This document shows positions 12,851 to 17,307 of a stretch of 21,932 nt of DNA, one piece after another; the stretch's first letter is position 1, and each line of letters begins with the position of its first letter. The notes below the pieces were generated by a model that searched no databases, was not told the DNA's origin, and worked only from the letters and a program-made list of their open reading frames with translations. Origin of the DNA: a virus. Location of the stretch: positions 1 through 21,932 of the IMG/VR virus record IMGVR_UViG_3300037189_005526. One strand, 5' to 3'. Made by a program: the position numbers and the translations under genes.

Positions 12851-12865
12851 CCTAACATTGTTAGG
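12851..12865. repeat. 15-base dispersed inverted repeat, copy 8
   Basis: Exact CCTAACATTGTTAGG, extending to GCC...GGC at 12850-12866, between promoter P2 and ATG 12826, hence in the mRNA leader and downstream of the promoter. Confidence 0.85.
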
Positions 12866-12926
12866 CGGGTTAGTGTTACGTTTTGTTTTATAGTATGTTG
12901 CTTGCTTGATTTCATACTATGGTTCT

Positions 12927-12955
12927 ATTGTATTACAATGTTAGAATAAATGCAA
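12927..12955 (-). promoter_or_regulatory. leftward promoter P2
   Basis: On the minus strand TTGCAT (12950-12955), a 17-base spacer, and TACAAT (12927-12932). The -10 lies in a 6-1-6 palindrome, ATTGTA-T-TACAAT (12927-12939). A GACCAAA box lies five bases upstream of the -35 (12961-12967), inside the 35-base repeat. Transcription would begin near 12920 and serve the genes from 12826 leftward. Confidence 0.7.
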
Positions 12956-12957
12956 GT

Positions 12958-12992
12958 GGTTTTGGTCGTGTAATACAATGTAAGTGACTAAA
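12958..12992. repeat. 35-base direct repeat, copy A
   Basis: A 35-base sequence repeated exactly at 13065-13099. It includes the GACCAAA box (minus strand) and GTAATACAATGTAAG, so it carries both elements that recur at the leftward promoters. Confidence 0.85.
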
Positions 12993-13064
12993 GATTGCGA
13001 GTTTATTTTTTAGCGTAAAACTAAACTAATAGTGTAGAAAGAAAGAAAAAAATAAACTACAAGG

Positions 13065-13099
13065 GGTTTTGGTCGTGTAATACAATGTAAGTGACTAAA
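13065..13099. repeat. 35-base direct repeat, copy B
   Basis: Exact second copy of 12958-12992, 107 bases to the right. A TTGTAG lies five bases beyond its GACCAAA box, as at P2, but no good -10 stands 17 bases further, so it may be a decayed promoter or a pure binding site. Confidence 0.8.
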
Positions 13100-13374
13100 T
13101 ATAATCTTACGTTGTAATACGTTGTAAGGAAAAAGTGTATTGTAAGAATTTTATTTTGGTTTTCTTACATTAGTTCTTACAATATAAAACCGCGTGGCTC
13201 TAGGTTAAGATTAAGTTTTTAAGTGTAATGTAAGAATGTAAGAGAGAAAAAAGAGTATATCTATGTAGCGTTCTTTTTCTTGCCGTATTGCTCGTATTAC
13301 GTGCTAATAATTTTATGCGCTTTCAAAATTATAAGTTTTCTTACAATAGCCCGCAAACCCATTGAAAATTCGTT

Positions 13375-13480
13375 AAGTCATTGATTTAATGTGTAAGATT
13401 TCAAAAACAGGTTTTCTTACAATACAAGCTAAGTCATTGATTATGTTACGTAAGATTTTTTCAGTTTTCTTACAATACAA
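13375..13480. repeat. imperfect 56-base tandem repeat with TTTTCTTACAATACAA
   Basis: Two units begin AAGTCATTGATT at 13375 and 13431 and both end in TTTTCTTACAATACAA, with GTAAGATTT between. A third CTTACAATACAA follows at about 13489, and related copies occur near 13170 and 13338, so the units look like iterons. Confidence 0.75.
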
Positions 13481-13506
13481 AATAAAAGTCTTACAATACA
13501 AAAAAG

Positions 13507-13602
13507 CCCCTCGCGTCTGTGAAAACTATCATTTTGGCAAAATGATGAAACGCCTTAAACAAAATCCCCTCGCGTCTGTAAGAACTATCATTTTGGCAAA
13601 AT
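13507..13602. repeat. 37-base direct repeat pair with inner palindrome
   Basis: Copies at 13507-13543 and 13566-13602 match at 35 of 37 bases and are offset by 59. The first contains the 9-1-9 palindrome ATCATTTTG-G-CAAAATGAT (13528-13546). The second has a different symmetry, TCATTTTGG and CCAAAATGA at 13588-13596 and 13603-13611. No T-run follows, so these look more like protein-binding or RNA-structure elements than terminators. Confidence 0.75.
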
Positions 13603-13617
13603 CCAAAATGAGAAAAG

Positions 13618-13632
13618 CCTAACAATGTTAGG
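13618..13632. repeat. 15-base dispersed inverted repeat, copy 9
   Basis: Exact CCTAACAATGTTAGG, extending to GCC...GGC at 13617-13633, directly beyond the T-run of the terminator. Confidence 0.85.
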
Positions 13633-13634
13633 CA

Positions 13635-13658
13635 ATAAAAAACCCGCCGAAGCGGGTT
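13635..13658 (-). terminator. intrinsic terminator of the 13676-14221 gene
   Basis: On the minus strand AACCCGC, a TTCG tetraloop, GCGGGTT, then a run of T (TTTTTTATT with the stem end). The hairpin is at 13641-13658 and starts 18 bases after the stop of the early gene. The UUCG loop makes it very stable. It should insulate the early gene from everything downstream. Confidence 0.9.
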
Positions 13659-13675
13659 TGGTTTGGTGAGGGGGA

Positions 13676-14221
13676 TTATCCTAGCATTGTCACATTGACA
13701 CCCAAACACGCCAACGCTTGGGTAATATGTTTTTGCGCCTCAACAATTTTGGTGTCAAGGTTTTCCTGTTTGGAATTGAATTTCCAAAGCGTGGTTAATT
13801 CCTCAACATTGCGCAACATTGCGCCACGTGCTGGGCTTGTTGCCTCGCCTGTATCGCCCTCGCCCTCGCCCTCGCCTGTATCGCCCTCTGATTTTTCGGG
13901 TTCGCCGTAACGCTCAACCTTACCAAAGTTACAAACCCTTTTCCAAACCACGCTTGGGTTCGTGTGGTTCGCCTCGTTCAATACTTTATAAAATGCTTTC
14001 TTTTCCGCGAGTACAGGCTTTGCCTCATCGCTTTGGTCTGAGTGCTCAATATCAAACCAATCAATACCGAACGCGCCGTTAAGCAATACTGAGTATTCAC
14101 GCATTGCGCCGTATCCGCGAACCAAACTATTCGCCACCTCATTACGCGCCGTTGATAACGCGCTTTCTAACAATGATACTGTTGGTTCGGTTGTTGCTGT
14201 TGCTGTTGTTTTCTTAGTCAT
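13676..14221 (-). CDS. hypothetical early protein (181 aa) with acidic repeat
   Basis: The start is ATG 14221 (MTKKTTATATTEPTVSLLES), with AAAGG upstream; the frame continues to 14239 through a TTG, which is less likely. The protein has a Thr/Ala-rich N-terminus, a helical region (ALSTARNEVANSLVRGYGAM), a segment NHTNPSVVWKRVCNFGK, then an acidic low-complexity linker (GDTGEGEGEGDTGE) coded by a short DNA repeat, and a C-terminal helical part (LRNVEELTTLWKFN and KHITQALACLGVNV). No family is recognised. It is the gene nearest the divergent control region, with a dedicated promoter (P3) and its own strong terminator, so it is probably made early and in quantity, for instance as a host-takeover or DNA-binding protein. 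That role is inferred from position only. Confidence 0.7.
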   Translation of the reverse strand: MTKKTTATATTEPTVSLLESALSTARNEVANSLVRGYGAMREYSVLLNGAFGIDWFDIEHSDQSDEAKPVLAEKKAFYKVLNEANHTNPSVVWKRVCNFGKVERYGEPEKSEGDTGEGEGEGDTGEATSPARGAMLRNVEELTTLWKFNSKQENLDTKIVEAQKHITQALACLGVNVTMLG

Positions 14222-14285
14222 GATAATGTAACCTTTCAAAGTGTACTCGTTGGGTATGCAATGTGCCCGCCGTCAACTTAAGTAC

Positions 14286-14314
14286 ATTGTAGATGAACTT
14301 TGTAATACAGTCAA
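14286..14314 (-). promoter_or_regulatory. leftward promoter P3
   Basis: On the minus strand TTGACT (14309-14314), a 17-base spacer, and TACAAT (14286-14291). A GACCAAA box lies four bases upstream (14319-14325), and a 15-base palindrome beyond it (14333-14347), the same order as P1. Transcription would begin near 14279 and the leader is about 60 bases before ATG 14221. Confidence 0.75.
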
Positions 14315-14332
14315 CAACTTTGGTCGCAATAG

Positions 14333-14347
14333 CCTAACATTGTTAGG
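14333..14347. repeat. 15-base dispersed inverted repeat, copy 10
   Basis: Exact CCTAACATTGTTAGG, 18 bases upstream of the -35 of P3. It is the rightmost copy; none occurs in the rightward structural genes. Confidence 0.85.
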
Positions 14348-14370
14348 AATACAGGGCTAGGCGGTAGCCG

Positions 14371-14545
14371 TACCCCCCAAACAGGCAAAGAGGAGTCCCA
14401 TTACCTTCTTAATCTGTGTTTTGCACATTAGATGAGCATTTTTGAAAACACCCCCCGGTCATGTTTGTGTTACAACACCCCCCACCCCTATATATTTTGG
14501 AAACACCCCCCTATCAAATATATTTGACATACCCCCGGGGGGTAT
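14371..14545. repeat. array of C6 tracts in divergent control region
   Basis: Runs of six C occur at 14373-14378, 14451-14456, 14478-14483 and 14506-14511, three of them as AACACCCCCC spaced 27 and 28 bases, followed by a C5/G6 palindrome. In an otherwise AT-rich sequence this is unusual. The complementary strand has matching G6 tracts. Close to 27-28 base spacing, near 2.6 helical turns, suggests either a bound protein or G-rich strand structure. Confidence 0.6.
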
Positions 14546-14552
14546 ATTTTTT
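14529..14552 (+). terminator. possible rho-independent terminator or palindrome
   Basis: ATACCCCC-G-GGGGGTAT is a perfect 8-1-8 inverted repeat followed by ATTTTTT on the plus strand. As RNA it could fold with a three-base loop and end in U, like an intrinsic terminator, shielding the rightward operon from upstream transcription. No plus-strand gene lies to its left, so an operator role is also possible. Confidence 0.4.
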
Positions 14553-14563
14553 AAAAATATACT

Positions 14564-14591
14564 TTGACACTTTATATTTGTATGCTATATT
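14564..14591 (+). promoter_or_regulatory. candidate rightward promoter of the structural operon
   Basis: TTGACA (14564-14569), a 16-base spacer and TATATT (14586-14591) on the plus strand; the -35 is a perfect consensus match. Transcription would begin near 14598, about 31 bases before ATG 14629. It lacks the GACCAAA box and the palindromes of the leftward promoters, so the two directions may be regulated separately. Confidence 0.6.
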
Positions 14592-14628
14592 CGCGATATC
14601 ACCCCTTTGCTGACAAGAAGCATGGAAT

Positions 14629-15234
14629 ATGATTGTTAAAGTAGAACCAACAAAAGACCACAAAATCCCCTACGACATCCAAGATGATGAGACGGAAACG
14701 TACATTGACGAGCTAAAAGTCGTTGCCAACACCCAAGATTTGCTAGAACAGCTTAACGGCCCACCCGAAATGGACACCGAGACAGCAGTTAAATCCGCCA
14801 AACTACTTGAGCAGTCCCTAAAAACTCACGATAAAAAGGCCCTAGGCACCGAAGCGGTGGCATATGGTGCAAAAGGATTCCTCCAGGCATACAGTAAACG
14901 GCTTGCATTCGATATGAATGACGTGCGAACCGCGCTTACACAGAAGTTATTAGAGCTTGCAAACTGTGGGGATGCTAGATTTGAGCTAAAAGCCATTGAG
15001 TTATTGGGTAAACATAGCGATATTGCCCTATTTACCGAGCGTTCTGAGGTCACAGTCAACTATAAAACCTCATCTGACCTAGAAAATGCAATCAAAGAGC
15101 GTATAAAACGCCTACTTAACGCAGATATTGTAGATGTAACCCCTCTGGATAGTGCCTCACTAGATGATATGCTAGGTGTTGCGGTAGTAAAACCACGTGA
15201 AACTGAGGAAGGAGACGTGGTTGACGAAGAATAG
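14629..15234 (+). CDS. terS: terminase small subunit
   Basis: A 201-residue protein directly upstream of the large terminase. The middle reads AYGAKGFLQAYSKRLAFDMN, then a helix with ALTQKLLELANCGDARFELK and the phrase KAIELLGKHSDIALFTERSE, which I associate with phage small terminase subunits that recognise phage DNA and present it to the large subunit. An N-terminal acidic part (DIQDDETETYIDELK) and an acidic tail ending EEGDVVDEE flank it. The ATG at 14629 has only a weak purine run before it. The large-subunit start lies within its final codons, suggesting coupled translation. Its rather long N-terminal part before the core may hold the DNA-binding region. Confidence 0.75.
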   Translation: MIVKVEPTKDHKIPYDIQDDETETYIDELKVVANTQDLLEQLNGPPEMDTETAVKSAKLLEQSLKTHDKKALGTEAVAYGAKGFLQAYSKRLAFDMNDVRTALTQKLLELANCGDARFELKAIELLGKHSDIALFTERSEVTVNYKTSSDLENAIKERIKRLLNADIVDVTPLDSASLDDMLGVAVVKPRETEEGDVVDEE

Positions 15235-16750
15235 TCCGATAAAAGATGTAAATCTTAAGGATATACCCAGTCTACTGCATCTATTTACAAAAGAAGAGCA
15301 GGCTCGCATCCTTGAAGAGCTTGGAATACTTGAGAATTTAAAGAATAAGGAGATGGCACAGCACAAATTCATGTCATTTGTGAAAAAAGTGTGGCCTACG
15401 TTCATTGGAGGGCGGCATCATGATAAAATGGCAAGTGCGTTTGAAAGAGTGGCTAGCGGCGAGGTTAAGAGGCTTATTATCAACATGCCTCCGCGGCATA
15501 CTAAATCTGAGTTTGGCTCCTATCTACTACCTGCTTGGTTCTTGGGTAAATTTCCAGCGAAAAAGGTCATCCAGACATCGCATACCGCTGAGCTTGCCGT
15601 TGGCTTTGGACGTAAGGTTAGAAACCTTGTCGACTCAGAGGTCTACAAGTCTATATTCCCAGGCGTGGGGCTACAAACTGACTCAAAAGCTGCTGGACGA
15701 TGGGCCACAAACCACGGCGGTGATTACTTTGCGATTGGTGTTGGAGGCGCTGTTACAGGGAAGGGCGCGGATATTCTTATTATTGATGACCCTCACTCCG
15801 AGCAGGAAGCAGCACTAAGCGAGGTTAACCCAAAGATATACGACAAGACATACGAGTGGTATACATCCGGTCCTCGTCAGCGGTTACAACCAGGCGGTGC
15901 AATTATTATCATTATGACACGCTGGTCTAAGAAAGATTTGACTGGTCAGGTGTTAAAAGCTGCAGCACAGCGGTCAGGTGAGGAATGGGAAGTTATTGAG
16001 TTCCCGGCGCTATTTGAGGGAGACAAACCCCTGTGGCCTGAGTTCTGGAGTGTAGAAGAGCTAGTGGCATTGCGCTCAGAATTGCCGGTAGGCAAGTGGA
16101 TGGCGCAGTATATGCAGAGCCCGACGTCAGATGTGTCGGCTATTATTAAACGCGAGTGGTGGCAGATATGGGAAGAAGAACACCCTCCAGGGTGTGAGTT
16201 TATTATTCAGTCATGGGATACGGCATTTACTAAATCTGAACGGGCCGACTATAGTGCATGTACAACATGGGGGGTATTTTACCATCCCGATGACACCGGT
16301 ATATCCCAAGCAAACATTATTTTACTAAATGCGGTCAAAAAGCGTATGGAGTTCCCGGAACTTAAAGCTAAAGCATATGAGTCTTATAAAGAGTGGGACC
16401 CCGATGCGCTAATTGTCGAGGCAAAGGCTTCAGGCGCACCACTAATATATGAGCTACGCGCTATGGGGATACCTGTACAAGAATTTGTACCAAGTAAGGG
16501 TAACGACAAGATTGCCCGTATGAATGCTGTTGCAGATATATTTGCATCTGGTAGAGTATGGGTACCGCAGACCCGTTGGGCTGATGAACTCGTGGAAGAG
16601 GTTGCATCATTCCCATCAGGCGAGCATGATGACTTGGTTGACTCGATGACGCAGGCTATGCTGCGCTTCCGCAAAGGGGGCTTCTTATCCCTACCGTCTG
16701 ACCATAAAGATTATGAAATGATGCCAAGAAGAAAGGCAGCGTACTACTAA
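15221..16750 (+). CDS. terL: terminase large subunit
   Basis: The packaging motor. The start is set at TTG 15221, preceded by AAGGAG with a six-base gap; an upstream in-frame GTG at 15197 has no such site. Numbered from that TTG the protein has 509 residues. The N-terminal ATPase has a Walker A-like MPPRHTKSEF (K95; most relatives show G-K-S where this has T-K-S), Walker B ILIIDD (D189-D190) and the coupling segment IIIIMTRWSKKD. The C-terminal RNase H-fold nuclease has D333 in QSWDTAF, E400 in LIVEAKASG and the D470-D471...D474 group in GEHDDLVDSM. Both activities look intact: ATP-driven translocation and cutting of concatemers. The packaging type cannot be decided by eye. Confidence 0.95.
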   Translation: MTKNSPIKDVNLKDIPSLLHLFTKEEQARILEELGILENLKNKEMAQHKFMSFVKKVWPTFIGGRHHDKMASAFERVASGEVKRLIINMPPRHTKSEFGSYLLPAWFLGKFPAKKVIQTSHTAELAVGFGRKVRNLVDSEVYKSIFPGVGLQTDSKAAGRWATNHGGDYFAIGVGGAVTGKGADILIIDDPHSEQEAALSEVNPKIYDKTYEWYTSGPRQRLQPGGAIIIIMTRWSKKDLTGQVLKAAAQRSGEEWEVIEFPALFEGDKPLWPEFWSVEELVALRSELPVGKWMAQYMQSPTSDVSAIIKREWWQIWEEEHPPGCEFIIQSWDTAFTKSERADYSACTTWGVFYHPDDTGISQANIILLNAVKKRMEFPELKAKAYESYKEWDPDALIVEAKASGAPLIYELRAMGIPVQEFVPSKGNDKIARMNAVADIFASGRVWVPQTRWADELVEEVASFPSGEHDDLVDSMTQAMLRFRKGGFLSLPSDHKDYEMMPRRKAAYY

Positions 16751-17292
16751 TGGATAACTATTTTATTGGAAAAATCCCTGCTGACGTGTGTAATATTGTA
16801 TCATCTGAACTTATAGAAAATAAAAGCCAAGCAGCCGCATTACATAGAGATGGGAAGTTAGTTAATACAGCAATACGCGATACAACGGTTTGGTTTGCAC
16901 CTGAATGGTATTGGTTTAATGGGGTACTACAGCAATTAGGATTAGAAGCCAATATTAAAACAGGATGGAATTTTAACATACATCAGCTAGAAACTATGCA
17001 ATATGCCGAATATAAGCCAGGACAACATTATAAATGGCATAGTGATGTTACTGTTCTGGAAGGGCACTCAACAGATAGAAAAGTAACTATAGTATGCGCC
17101 ATGAATGATATGGATGAGTATACAGGGGGGCAATTGCAGATTAAAGATATAAAAGGTGAACTAATAGAACCAAAATTAAATAAAGGCGATGTTATTGCAT
17201 TCCCTTCATTTTTATTACATACAGTAACCCCAGTTATAACAGGTAATAGATATTCAGCAACTATGTGGCTTAGTGGGCCAGCATTTAGATAA
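16750..17292 (+). CDS. 2-oxoglutarate/Fe(II) dioxygenase (PKHD/prolyl hydroxylase type)
   Basis: A 180-residue oxygenase with all expected residues: H97-x-D99 in YKWHSDVT, H157 in FLLHTVTPV and R167 with S169 in NRYSATMWL, which binds the 2-oxoglutarate carboxylate. A Gly-Gly strand (YTGGQLQI) and GDVIAFPSF precede the distal His, as in prolyl 4-hydroxylase and PKHD-type enzymes. Such enzymes hydroxylate proteins, nucleic acids or small molecules using O2 and 2-oxoglutarate. It starts in a TAATG overlap with the terminase and is followed by a short gap to the portal. By eye its codons are more AT-rich than those of the terminase upstream, so a later insertion (moron) is likely. The substrate is unknown. 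Confidence 0.9.
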   Translation: MDNYFIGKIPADVCNIVSSELIENKSQAAALHRDGKLVNTAIRDTTVWFAPEWYWFNGVLQQLGLEANIKTGWNFNIHQLETMQYAEYKPGQHYKWHSDVTVLEGHSTDRKVTIVCAMNDMDEYTGGQLQIKDIKGELIEPKLNKGDVIAFPSFLLHTVTPVITGNRYSATMWLSGPAFR

Positions 17293-17307
17293 TTAAAGGA
17301 TTAGTAA

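Larger units (their letters stand above)
12827..13675. other. noncoding repeat-rich region (possible origin or operator cluster)
   Basis: About 850 bases without a credible gene; the short open frames here run through repeats, lack ribosome-binding sites and have odd composition. It contains promoter P2, a 15-base palindrome at each end, and between about 12.93 and 13.5 kb more than ten copies of TTACAWT or its complement, many as TTTTCTTACAAT. Two 35-base direct repeats, a 56-base tandem pair and a 37-base direct pair are listed separately. AT-richness with repeated short sites is typical of phage replication origins, but operators for the early promoters or small RNAs are alternatives. Confidence 0.6.

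Noticed and set aside
13031-13074. A fourth leftward promoter of the shared type next to the second 35-base repeat
   Set aside because: The GACCAAA box and a TTGTAG are present, but the bases 17 further on (TTCTAC) do not match a -10; the best match (TACACT) would need a 20-base spacer.
12958-13610. Repeat cluster considered as a CRISPR array
   Set aside because: Repeats vary in length and spacing, spacer lengths are not uniform, and no cas gene is near. Iterons or operators fit better.
13389-13709. Two short open frames on opposite strands in the repeat region
   Set aside because: They run through the direct repeats and the terminator, give repeated low-complexity peptides and lack Shine-Dalgarno sites.
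5341-14347. 15-base palindromes as RNA hairpins or terminators
   Set aside because: With one central base no seven-pair RNA hairpin can form; at most five pairs with a five-base loop, without G/C richness or a following U-run. DNA binding is more likely.
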